Shown in pieces: positions 12,815 to 20,151 of a stretch of DNA of 28,363 nt. The DNA is from a virus: positions 1 to 28,363 of IMG/VR virus record IMGVR_UViG_3300020442_000039. One strand, written 5' to 3'. The number at the start of each line of letters is the position of its first letter. The stretch's first letter is position 1. The notes beneath the pieces were generated by a model, which saw nothing but the letters and a program-made list of their open reading frames with translations, was not told the origin of the DNA and searched no databases. The position numbers and the translations under genes were made by a program.

Positions 12815-14422
12815 ATGGCAGCGTTAGATACAAAACAGTTAAAAAAAAGATATAGAGGTTGTCAAACCAGAAAAGAACAATGGAGGGCAATCTACGAAGA
12901 GGCATATGAATATTGTTTGCCTATGCGTAACCTATACGATGGTTATTATGAACAGGATACTCCTGGTCAAAATAAAATGAAACGTGTGTTTGATAGTACA
13001 GCTATTCATTCAACATCACGATTTGCAAATAGAATACAATCCGCTTTATTTCCTCCGCAACAGCAATGGTGTCGCCTGCGACCAGGTTCAGATGTTCCAC
13101 CAGAAAGAAAAGTCCAAGCACAACAAGTCTTAGATTTATATGGTCAAAAAATGTTTAGCGTTATGCGCCAATCAGGTTTTGATCTTGCTATTGGTGAATT
13201 TCTTTTAGACTTGGCCGTTGGCACTGCTGTTATGCTAATTCAAAAAGGAGATGAACTACAGCCAATTAGGTATACAGCTATTCCAATGTATCAAGTTACA
13301 TTTGATGAAGGCCCTGATGGAAAACCTAATTTTGTTTTTAGAAAATTCAAAAGACCATTTGAAGTAGTCGAACAAGAGTTTCCTGGGGTAGAGTTTCCAG
13401 AAGAGGTTTTATCTAAGTATAGAGAAAAACCTATGGAGTACATTGAACTACTTGAAGCAACGTACCCCGATAAGGAAAGTGGTAAGACCAACTATTGTCT
13501 TATGACAATGGAAGGTGATCACAAAATTTTACATAAACATCTCAAATCTTCACCTTGGGTTATCTCAAGATTTATGGTAGCACCTGGTGAGATCATGGGG
13601 AGAGGGCCTTGTTTATATGCCCTTCCTGATATTAAAACTTTAAACAAGGTTATCGAATTAAATCTGAAGAATGCTTCACTTTCTATAGGGGGTGTATTCA
13701 CTGCGGTTGATGACGGAGTGCTAAACCCTCAAGCTATTCAGATAGTGCCAGGGGCGATCATTGGTGTATCCTCTAATGGTGGCCCAAGAGGGCCTTCCCT
13801 GGCACCGCTCCCTAGATCTGGTGATACAAATCTATCGCAACTTATTGCGAATGATTTACGAATGAATATCAAAAAAACTTTGTATGATGAAAGTTTACCT
13901 CCTGATAATATGTCAGCGAGATCTGCAACTGAAATTGTAGAAAGGATGAAAGAACTCTCTCAAAACTTAGGAGCTGCGTTTGGACGATTGATTACAGAAA
14001 CAATGTACCCAATCGTCAGACGTTCTTTAGAGTTAATGGATGAAGAAGGTATGGTTGATCTACCATTGAAAGTAAATGGACTAGAAGTAACTATTGAGCC
14101 ACAATCACCATTGGCTATGGCAGCTAACATGGAGAAGGTACAGAACGTACTACAATTTATGCAGATAGCATCATCGTTCCAAGGAGGTGCAGGTCTTACA
14201 CTTGTAAACCCTGAGAAGGTTGGTGACTACATTCTAGATCATATGAATATAGATGCATCACTTAGAACAACTCCAGAAGAGAGGCAGGCAATAATTCAAC
14301 AGGCACAACAAATGCAAATGCAGATGATGCAGCAGCAAGCCGCCCAGCAAGGTCAAGAAACTCCACCTTCTGACCAAGCAGGGGCGGCACCACCACAAGA
14401 AGGTGAGGTAGCAGGTGGCTAA
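12815..14422 (+). CDS. Portal protein (T7 gp8-type head-tail connector)
   Basis: This 535-residue protein (ATG 12815; the frame is open further upstream but that part is inside the previous gene) fits the podovirus head-tail connector family in length and pattern. The N-terminus has LKKRYRGCQTRKEQWRAIY, then VFDSTAIHSTSRFANRIQSAL and FPPQQQWCRL; the core has DLAVGTAVMLIQKGDE and the C-terminal half SARSATEIVERMKELSQNLG. The tail (about residues 490-535) is Gln/Met-rich then Pro/Gln-rich. Twelve copies form the DNA channel at the capsid vertex where terminase docks. It overlaps the next gene by 8 bases. Confidence 0.9.
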   Translation: MAALDTKQLKKRYRGCQTRKEQWRAIYEEAYEYCLPMRNLYDGYYEQDTPGQNKMKRVFDSTAIHSTSRFANRIQSALFPPQQQWCRLRPGSDVPPERKVQAQQVLDLYGQKMFSVMRQSGFDLAIGEFLLDLAVGTAVMLIQKGDELQPIRYTAIPMYQVTFDEGPDGKPNFVFRKFKRPFEVVEQEFPGVEFPEEVLSKYREKPMEYIELLEATYPDKESGKTNYCLMTMEGDHKILHKHLKSSPWVISRFMVAPGEIMGRGPCLYALPDIKTLNKVIELNLKNASLSIGGVFTAVDDGVLNPQAIQIVPGAIIGVSSNGGPRGPSLAPLPRSGDTNLSQLIANDLRMNIKKTLYDESLPPDNMSARSATEIVERMKELSQNLGAAFGRLITETMYPIVRRSLELMDEEGMVDLPLKVNGLEVTIEPQSPLAMAANMEKVQNVLQFMQIASSFQGGAGLTLVNPEKVGDYILDHMNIDASLRTTPEERQAIIQQAQQMQMQMMQQQAAQQGQETPPSDQAGAAPPQEGEVAGG

Positions 14423-14720
14423 TAACGCAGACAAGATTAGAGATATTAACTCTGTAGGATGGGATGGACTAGATGCAAATGTACATCACCTACGGATTAA
14501 TGATATCGATGAACAGCGAAAGCTAGACATCGCATATAGTAAATGTTTCCAAACTAATGAGGGCAAGGAAGTTTTGAAACATCTTATTCAAATAACTCTT
14601 GATCAACCTTGCTGGGTTCCTGGGGCAGACAGTAGTTTTGGTTATGCTAGAGAAGGACAGAACTCAATCATTCGAGAGATACAACAACGTATAAGGAGAG
14701 CAAATGAGCCAAGCGAATGA
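14415..14720 (+). CDS. Bbp19-like phage protein
   Basis: This 101-residue protein starts at GTG 14415 (GAGG 7 bases upstream). Its core, FQTNEGKEVLKHLIQITL followed by a Cys/Trp/Pro stretch, YAREGQNSIIREIQQRIRR and a polar end, matches the pattern of Bordetella phage Bbp19-type small proteins found between portal and scaffold. Their function is not known. It overlaps portal by 8 and scaffold by 17 bases, consistent with a head-assembly operon. Confidence 0.6.
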   Translation: MANNADKIRDINSVGWDGLDANVHHLRINDIDEQRKLDIAYSKCFQTNEGKEVLKHLIQITLDQPCWVPGADSSFGYAREGQNSIIREIQQRIRRANEPSE

Positions 14721-15534
14721 GGCACTGGCTGCTGACGATACTGTCAAAACAGAAGAGCAGCAACAACCTGAACCTCAAGGTTTAATGGACGAAGCTAGAC
14801 AGAATGAACCTGTTAGTGAAGAAACGAATGAACAACCTGGAGATATCCCACATCTTGAACCTCAAGAAGAGGTAGATGATGATGGGCCATATGAAAGACC
14901 TGAATGGTATCCAGATAAATTTTGGGATGATGATGGCCCAAATTTAGAAAAACTTACAGAGGCATATACCAATCTTGAAAAACAATTCCACCAGGGCAAA
15001 CACAAAGCACCTGAAGGTGGGAAGTACAACACAGAATTTTTAGGGGATAGTGTTCCTCAAGATGATGCGTTGTTAACTTTCTTTAGTGGATGGGCAAAAG
15101 ATAATGGTATATCACAAGCAGCGTTTGAAGGTTTGGCAGGAAAAGTTATGGAGATGGGTGGTGCGAACGCGGAAGCGGAAACACTATCTATTGCTCAAGA
15201 GAAAAAAATGCTAGGCGAAAACGCAGATGAAATAATTAAGTCTAACATCACCTGGGCAAATGGACTTGTTAACAAAGGTATCATTTCAAAAGATGAGTTA
15301 GATGAAATAGACATATGGGGTGGCACTGCTGTTGGCGCACGTTTGTTGCAGAAGGTTAGAGCAATGACGGGTGAGAATGTTAACATACCAACAACAACTG
15401 CATATGAAGCAGGTAAGGAAAGTGAGGATGATTTCCGTGCAAGAATAAACCAAAAGATGGCAGATCCAAAATATGGAACTGACCCTGCTTATACTCGTAG
15501 TGTTGAGAAGGAATTTGAGGACAGATATAAATAA
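14704..15534 (+). CDS. Capsid scaffolding protein
   Basis: This 276-residue protein lies between portal and major capsid, where T7 gp9 lies. The N-terminal 90 residues are acidic and Pro/Gln-rich. Next come the characteristic RPEWYPDKFWDDDGPN...LTEAYTNLEKQF and a helical middle, and it ends in a basic, helix-forming tail (DPAYTRSVEKEFEDRYK), as expected of the capsid-binding end of scaffolds. It guides procapsid assembly and leaves before or during packaging. No protease domain is visible. The stop is followed at once by the candidate capsid promoter. Confidence 0.85.
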   Translation: MSQANEALAADDTVKTEEQQQPEPQGLMDEARQNEPVSEETNEQPGDIPHLEPQEEVDDDGPYERPEWYPDKFWDDDGPNLEKLTEAYTNLEKQFHQGKHKAPEGGKYNTEFLGDSVPQDDALLTFFSGWAKDNGISQAAFEGLAGKVMEMGGANAEAETLSIAQEKKMLGENADEIIKSNITWANGLVNKGIISKDELDEIDIWGGTAVGARLLQKVRAMTGENVNIPTTTAYEAGKESEDDFRARINQKMADPKYGTDPAYTRSVEKEFEDRYK

Positions 15535-15535
15535 C

Positions 15536-15566
15536 TTTACAAGATGGGTCTTGTGAGATATATATT
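15536..15566 (+). promoter_or_regulatory. Candidate capsid promoter with overlapping dyad
   Basis: TTTACA (15536-15541), a 17-base spacer and TATATA (15559-15564; TATATT at 15561-15566 is an alternative) form a fair sigma-70 promoter right after the scaffold stop. A perfect 6-bp dyad with a 4-base centre (ACAAGA-TGGG-TCTTGT, 15539-15554) overlaps the -35 and spacer and could be an operator or hairpin. The predicted start, near 15571-15576, is just before the structured leader. Confidence 0.45.
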
Positions 15567-15580
15567 ATATTGAACGATAA

Positions 15581-15647
15581 CTGTAACCACAGCCGTTCTG
15601 GCAGCTGAGAAATCAGCCGTTGCGGAGGCGTACTCCGTAGGTTACAG
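15581..15647 (+). ncRNA. Candidate four-way-junction RNA leader of the capsid gene
   Basis: An 8-bp perfect outer stem (CTGTAACC 15581-15588 with GGTTACAG 15640-15647) encloses three hairpins. They are GCC/GGC (15592-15594, 15600-15602), GCTGA-GAAA-TCAGC with a GNRA tetraloop (15604-15617), and CGGAG/CTCCG with a 5-base loop (15623-15637). Linkers are short (3, 1, 5 and 2 bases). It has no tRNA anticodon or T-loop pattern and I see no known riboswitch consensus. The whole 67 bases are GC-richer than their surroundings. It starts a few bases after the predicted transcript start. Confidence 0.5.
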
Positions 15648-15692
15648 CCCAGGCTTTCTGGATAACTGTTGCGAACAATGTAAACGTAACTT

Positions 15693-15708
15693 TATGCTAG
15701 GAGGCATA
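15693..15708 (+). promoter_or_regulatory. Capsid ribosome binding site in a small hairpin
   Basis: A full AGGAGG (15699-15704) is 6 bases before the capsid ATG. It is flanked by a perfect 5-bp inverted repeat (TATGC 15693-15697, GCATA 15704-15708), so most of it would sit in the loop. Such loop exposure usually aids ribosome access. Confidence 0.5.
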
Positions 15709-15710
15709 TT

Positions 15711-16571
15711 ATGACAACAAGAGCAAACTTGTCGCCAGCGTTTACGCAGCTGTTTGAAGCCGAGGTACATCAAGCGTACCAAGGAGCAGCGGTACTTACT
15801 GGCGCAGCAAGAACCAGAACTGGAGTAGTCGGTTCAACGGTTAACTTTCCCAAAGTAGGGAAAGGACAAGCTAGTGTTAGAACACCTGGTACAGACGTAG
15901 TACCTCTAAACACTAGTTTCTCAAGTGTGTCCTGTACACTTACAGATTTTTCTGCGAGTGAATACAGTGACATCTTCCTGCAAAATAAAATCAACTTCGA
16001 TGAGCGAAGAGAACTTGCACAGGTTGTTGGTTCAGCTATTGGACGTAGACAAGATCAAATTATCTTGGACGCGTTGGCAGCTGCATCAGCTGGTAGCACA
16101 GTGGCAAACACTGTTGTTACAACTGGTAGTCCAAGTGCATCTGACCTCAACGTAGGTAAGATTATTGCAGCGAAGAAAGCAATGGACGCTAAGAATGTTC
16201 CAACTCAAAATCGTCACATGATTATTCATGCGAACAATTTGGCTGGACTTCTTGGTGATGAAAGAGCAATCAGCGGTGATTTTCAAAACATTAGAGCATT
16301 AGTATCTGGTGAATTGAATACTATGATGGGCTTCCAATTCCATATCCTTGGTGACAGGGATGAGGGTGGATTGTCTATTGATGGTTCAAATGATCGTACT
16401 TGTTTTGCGTTTCATCAATCCGCACTAGGTGTTGCAGTAGGGATGCCTGCTTCAACTGAAATTAACTATATCGCAGAGAAAACATCTTTCTTGGTGACAG
16501 CCAAGCTATCTATGGGAAGTATCGCAATCGATACTGACGGTATTGTAGATGTTGTCTGTAGGGAGGCTTAA
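15711..16571 (+). CDS. Major capsid protein (HK97 fold, T7 gp10-like)
   Basis: This 286-residue protein follows scaffold, as in T7-like phages. Its N-terminus (LSPAFTQLFEAEVHQAYQG) and the GSTVNFPKVGKGQASVRTPG block followed by LNTSFSSVSCTLTDFSASEYSDIF are typical of podovirus capsid proteins with the HK97 fold. The C-terminus (FHQSALGVAVGMPASTEINY...KLSMGSIAIDTDGIVDVVC) forms the P-domain/A-domain strands. It is shorter than T7 gp10A (about 345 residues). Its own promoter, structured leader and perfect AGGAGG suggest the high expression needed for the shell. Confidence 0.88.
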   Translation: MTTRANLSPAFTQLFEAEVHQAYQGAAVLTGAARTRTGVVGSTVNFPKVGKGQASVRTPGTDVVPLNTSFSSVSCTLTDFSASEYSDIFLQNKINFDERRELAQVVGSAIGRRQDQIILDALAAASAGSTVANTVVTTGSPSASDLNVGKIIAAKKAMDAKNVPTQNRHMIIHANNLAGLLGDERAISGDFQNIRALVSGELNTMMGFQFHILGDRDEGGLSIDGSNDRTCFAFHQSALGVAVGMPASTEINYIAEKTSFLVTAKLSMGSIAIDTDGIVDVVCREA

Positions 16572-16573
16572 TC

Positions 16574-16855
16574 ATGGCGTTTAGTAGAGATGGGTGGAAC
16601 CCAATCGGTGGACAGTCCAAGAAAGGGTCTGCACCACAGGTATTTGCATATACGACAGCGGATACTATCGCTACAGTAAACAATGAGGGTTATTTCAATG
16701 ACGTAGCCCAAGAGGTTAGTGTTGGCGATATGATTTTCGTAAACTCAAGTACAGGCGGTACGCTAGTAGCAACTTTAGTTTATGTCCTATCAAACACTGG
16801 AACAGTGGTGGACGTGAACGATGGTACTACACTAGCGAACACTGATACTGACTAA
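16574..16855 (+). CDS. Small structural protein downstream of capsid (possible decoration protein)
   Basis: The 93-residue product starts MAFSRDGWNPIGGQSKKG and is rich in Thr, Val, Asn and Gly, with beta-strand patterns (QVFAYTTADTIATV; VGDMIFVNSSTGGTLVATL; VYVLSNTGTVVDV). Position directly behind capsid and this composition are usual for head decoration or head-associated proteins in marine phages; I recall the MAFSRxGWxPIGGQS start from several of them. The exact role is inferred. GGGAGG is 8 bases upstream of the ATG. Confidence 0.65.
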   Translation: MAFSRDGWNPIGGQSKKGSAPQVFAYTTADTIATVNNEGYFNDVAQEVSVGDMIFVNSSTGGTLVATLVYVLSNTGTVVDVNDGTTLANTDTD

Positions 16856-16864
16856 AGTAATATG

Positions 16865-16888
16865 GTGGGGGGCTGAAAGGCCCCCTAC
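16865..16888 (+). terminator. Strong GC hairpin after the capsid unit
   Basis: GTGGGGGGCT (16865-16874), loop GAAA and GGCCCCCTAC (16879-16888) form a 10-bp stem with two wobble pairs and a GNRA loop. No U tract follows, so it is not a textbook intrinsic terminator. It may attenuate read-through or stabilise the capsid mRNA 3' end. The place between capsid and tail genes matches T-phi of T7. Confidence 0.5.
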
Positions 16889-16907
16889 TACTATAAGGAG
16901 GTTGTAG

Positions 16908-17537
16908 ATGGCAGTAGGCGATACCGATGTAACAATTTGTAACAAAGCATTATTACTATTAGGAGCAGAAGCTATTACTAGTTTTTCTGATGGTTCTCCA
17001 GCTGCACAAGCCTGCAACACTATCTACAAAGAAGTTAAGTTTTCTACATTAGGAATGTATAAGTGGTCTTTCACTATTGCAAAGACACAGCTATCAAGAG
17101 ATAGCAACACTCCACAGAATGAATGGACGTATCAATATTTATTCCCCAACGATATGCTTATTGGAGTACCTGAAGCTGTAAGAACAAGTAGTACACCAGG
17201 TGCGCCATTGTTTAAAGATTGGGAAGTAGGACAGGCTACAAGTGGTGTAGCCGTTCTTAGAACAGACGCAACAGAAGTACATATAGATTATCAAAGAGCA
17301 GTAGGTGAAGGCTCAATGCCAACTTACTTTGTTACTTTGTTAGCATATCAAATGGCTTGGCATTTAGCAGAAGTCATAACCGATCAAACAACTAAATCAG
17401 ATTATTGGAAACAAATTGCACTTGGAACTGTAGCTGAGAATTTTAGAGGAGGATACTTTAGACAAGCTGCATCTATTGACAGTGGAGGGCAGACACCATC
17501 TGTAGTGGGTGATTATCTGCTAACAGATATTAGATGA
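16908..17537 (+). CDS. Tail tubular protein A-like (T7 gp11)
   Basis: This 209-residue protein has the gp11-type pattern: TICNKALLLLGAEAITSFSDGS, then NTIYKEVKFSTLGMYKWSFTIAK, then WTYQYLFPNDMLIGVPE and the helical end (LLAYQMAWHLAEVIT). T7 gp11 forms the adaptor ring (gatekeeper) under the portal. AAGGAGG lies 6 bases before the ATG. It overlaps the next tail gene by 4 bases (ATGA), as in most podovirus tail operons. Confidence 0.85.
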   Translation: MAVGDTDVTICNKALLLLGAEAITSFSDGSPAAQACNTIYKEVKFSTLGMYKWSFTIAKTQLSRDSNTPQNEWTYQYLFPNDMLIGVPEAVRTSSTPGAPLFKDWEVGQATSGVAVLRTDATEVHIDYQRAVGEGSMPTYFVTLLAYQMAWHLAEVITDQTTKSDYWKQIALGTVAENFRGGYFRQAASIDSGGQTPSVVGDYLLTDIR

Positions 17538-19579
17538 GTAGAGTACAACAATACCAAGCATCGTTTAGTATTGGTGAGATAGATCCGCTTCTATATGGCA
17601 GACTAGATCTACAACAATATTATCAGAGTGTATCATCTGCAAAGAATGTTATCTTTGAACCTCAAGGTGGTTTTAGCAGACGCCCAGGTCTAAAGTTTCT
17701 TTTAGATTTAACACCGCATGGTGCAGCTAGTAGTCATCACCTAGTGCCGTTTGAGTTTTCATCAACACAATCTTTTATGATTGCGATGACTGCTTTTAGC
17801 AATAATACAATTCGTATGCATTTCTTTCAGCAAGGAACTTTGCTTACAAACATAAATGGTTCTGGAAATAATTATTTAGATTTCAATGTTGGTGCTATGT
17901 ACGCAACAACTAGTTTTGATTTAGCTAAATTAAGTTTTACACAATCAGCTGATACTTTGATTTGTGTTCATCCTAACTTTGTACCATTCAAAGTAGTGCG
18001 AGGAGGAACCAACACTACATGGACAGCAAATACTCTTTTAGGTGAACTAACTGTACCTAAACACGCATTTAGCCTTTCTACGTCTAATCCATCTGGAACT
18101 ATTACTCCTAGTGCAGTAGATGGCACAGTAACTATTACTGCATCAAATAGTATATTTAGTAGCAGTAACGTAGACCAGTTTATAGAAATCGATAATGGTT
18201 TTGGTAGAGCAAGAATAACTAGGTTTAATTCTGCAACAGAGGTTGAAGCAATGGTAGAGATACCATTCTTTGATACTGATGCTACAAGTAATTTTATTTT
18301 AGAAACAGGTTACGAAGATGCCTGGTCAAATAGTAGGGGTTGGCCTTTTACAGCTACCTTCCATGAAGGACGTTTATACTTTGGTGGTAGTGCATCTTTG
18401 CCTTCATCTTTGTTTGGTTCAAAGGTTGGTGACTTCTTTAACTTCAAAGCAGCTGAAGGATTAGATGATGATGCTATTAAAATCACGTTATCTACTGATA
18501 GCGTTAATACTGTTACTGGCTTACGTTCTGGTAGAGATTTACAAATCTTCACCACAGGAGCTGAGTTTTTTATTCCACAAGGTGATCTAGACCCAATCAC
18601 TCCAGCTAATGTTGTTGCTAAGTCTAGTACAAAACGTGGAGCAAAACCTTTTATTAAACCGCAAGCTGCTGAAGGTGGTACGTTATTTATACAACGATCT
18701 GGTAAAGCTATAAGAGAACTATTGTTTAGTGATGTAGAACTTTCTTATGTTGCTAACAATATATCCTTACTTGCATCTCACTTACTTGTAGATCCACAAA
18801 AGATGGCTCTACGTTCTGCAACAGATACTACAGAAGGTGATTTGTTTCTTATAGTTAATGGTGAGGACACTCTAGGTTATAGAGCAGCTAGTTTACAACA
18901 CGCTGGTCAGATAGCTGCATTCATGTTGAACAAAGGACAAAACATTGTAGCACCATCTCATTTAGTAACTGATGGTGTATTCAAAGATATAGCTGTTGAT
19001 ATTGATGACATCTACACAATCGTTAAAAGAACTATAGGAGGTGCAACTAAATATTATTTAGAAATCTTTGATGAGGATTTTACAACAGACAGCGCAGTAC
19101 AAACCTTAACAGGTTTCTCAGGTAACACTTATGGTGGTCATTCTCATTTAGATGGCAAGACTGTAAAAGTTATTCGTGATGATATCGTTGACCCTGACCA
19201 AACTGTTTCTAGCGGTAATGTTACAGCTGGTGGACAACCAACAACTTATTTAGAAGCTGGATTAGATTATGCGGTGGAGGTTGTTACTAACCCTGTAGAA
19301 CTTAGATTGCCTAGTGGTGTTGTAGCTGGACAAAGAAAAAGAATATTGGAGGTTACACCAAATATGTATTTAACACAAAACTTAGCTTTGAATGGTCATA
19401 CTCTTCCTTTGCAGACTATAGCGTTATCAGGATCAGGAGGAGTTTCAGCATTTACAGGAAAGAAAAAAACGCCTGGCTTCCTTGGATATTCTAGGGATGC
19501 GCAGATAACAATAAGCCAAACTCAACCAGTGTTCTTTACGCTATTGAGTTTAGATTACAAAGTGAGTGTAGGACAATGA
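17534..19579 (+). CDS. Tail tubular protein B-like (T7 gp12, nozzle)
   Basis: The 681-residue protein follows the gp11 homologue. Its N-terminus SFSIGEIDPLLYGRLDLQQY and NVIFEPQGGFSRRPGLKFL are the hallmark of podovirus nozzle proteins, followed by a long beta-rich body with propeller-like repeats (for example GWPFTATFHEGRLYFGGSA and LRSGRDLQIFTTGAEFFI). T7 gp12 makes the tail nozzle and holds the fibres. The length is somewhat shorter than T7 gp12 (794). It is joined to both neighbours by 4-base overlaps. Confidence 0.85.
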   Translation: MSRVQQYQASFSIGEIDPLLYGRLDLQQYYQSVSSAKNVIFEPQGGFSRRPGLKFLLDLTPHGAASSHHLVPFEFSSTQSFMIAMTAFSNNTIRMHFFQQGTLLTNINGSGNNYLDFNVGAMYATTSFDLAKLSFTQSADTLICVHPNFVPFKVVRGGTNTTWTANTLLGELTVPKHAFSLSTSNPSGTITPSAVDGTVTITASNSIFSSSNVDQFIEIDNGFGRARITRFNSATEVEAMVEIPFFDTDATSNFILETGYEDAWSNSRGWPFTATFHEGRLYFGGSASLPSSLFGSKVGDFFNFKAAEGLDDDAIKITLSTDSVNTVTGLRSGRDLQIFTTGAEFFIPQGDLDPITPANVVAKSSTKRGAKPFIKPQAAEGGTLFIQRSGKAIRELLFSDVELSYVANNISLLASHLLVDPQKMALRSATDTTEGDLFLIVNGEDTLGYRAASLQHAGQIAAFMLNKGQNIVAPSHLVTDGVFKDIAVDIDDIYTIVKRTIGGATKYYLEIFDEDFTTDSAVQTLTGFSGNTYGGHSHLDGKTVKVIRDDIVDPDQTVSSGNVTAGGQPTTYLEAGLDYAVEVVTNPVELRLPSGVVAGQRKRILEVTPNMYLTQNLALNGHTLPLQTIALSGSGGVSAFTGKKKTPGFLGYSRDAQITISQTQPVFFTLLSLDYKVSVGQ

Positions 19580-20151
19580 GCGGCCCAACTTTAGCAGTAA
19601 TGGCGATAGCGTCTGCCGTAGTAGGCAGTTACGCAGCTATCCAAGGTGCAAAAGCACAAAAGAAAATGTATGAACGTCAAGCAGATATTACAGAACGTCA
19701 ATCAAGATTAGATGCATTGGCATATAAACAACAAGGTGTAAATGCTATTAAGAAAATGAATAGAGTTATGGCGGCAAACGCAGCTAGAGCGGCAGCTGGT
19801 AACCTAGATCCATATGCATCTTATGATAGTGCAGACGTTATTAGCACTTACAATCTTAGACAAGGTGTAAATGATTTTACTATAGCAAGAGATAACGCGA
19901 CCATCGCTAAGAAGATGGGTAAATATCAAGCAGATAATTATAGATATGCAGGTGCAGTAGCCGTATCAAATGCAAAGACTATGGCTGTTGCTAACATTGG
20001 TATGTCATTCGTTACAGCTGGTTCGGTGTATGGAACATCAGGTTTAACTGGAATGTTTAGTAGTGGCACAGCAGCTAATACAACAAACACTATTAGCAAT
20101 TCAATGTTAACTACTCCTAACTACGGCAACACTGGGTACATGGTAGGCTAA
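19576..20151 (+). CDS. Internal virion protein B-like (T7 gp14)
   Basis: This 191-residue protein has a hydrophobic N-terminus (LAVMAIASAVVGSYAAIQGA, about residues 6-25), a charged helical middle (KKMYERQADITERQSRLDALAYKQQ), the YNLRQGVNDFTIARDNA helix and a second hydrophobic stretch near residues 135-155. This is the typical organisation of T7 gp14-type ejection proteins, which are released into the envelope and form a channel for DNA entry. It is coupled by 4-base and 1-base overlaps to its neighbours. Confidence 0.75.
   Translation: MSGPTLAVMAIASAVVGSYAAIQGAKAQKKMYERQADITERQSRLDALAYKQQGVNAIKKMNRVMAANAARAAAGNLDPYASYDSADVISTYNLRQGVNDFTIARDNATIAKKMGKYQADNYRYAGAVAVSNAKTMAVANIGMSFVTAGSVYGTSGLTGMFSSGTAANTTNTISNSMLTTPNYGNTGYMVG

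Noticed and set aside
15581-15647. tRNA gene
   Set aside because: The cloverleaf-like folding before capsid lacks a 7-base anticodon loop, a T-loop and acceptor geometry, so it is treated as a leader RNA instead.
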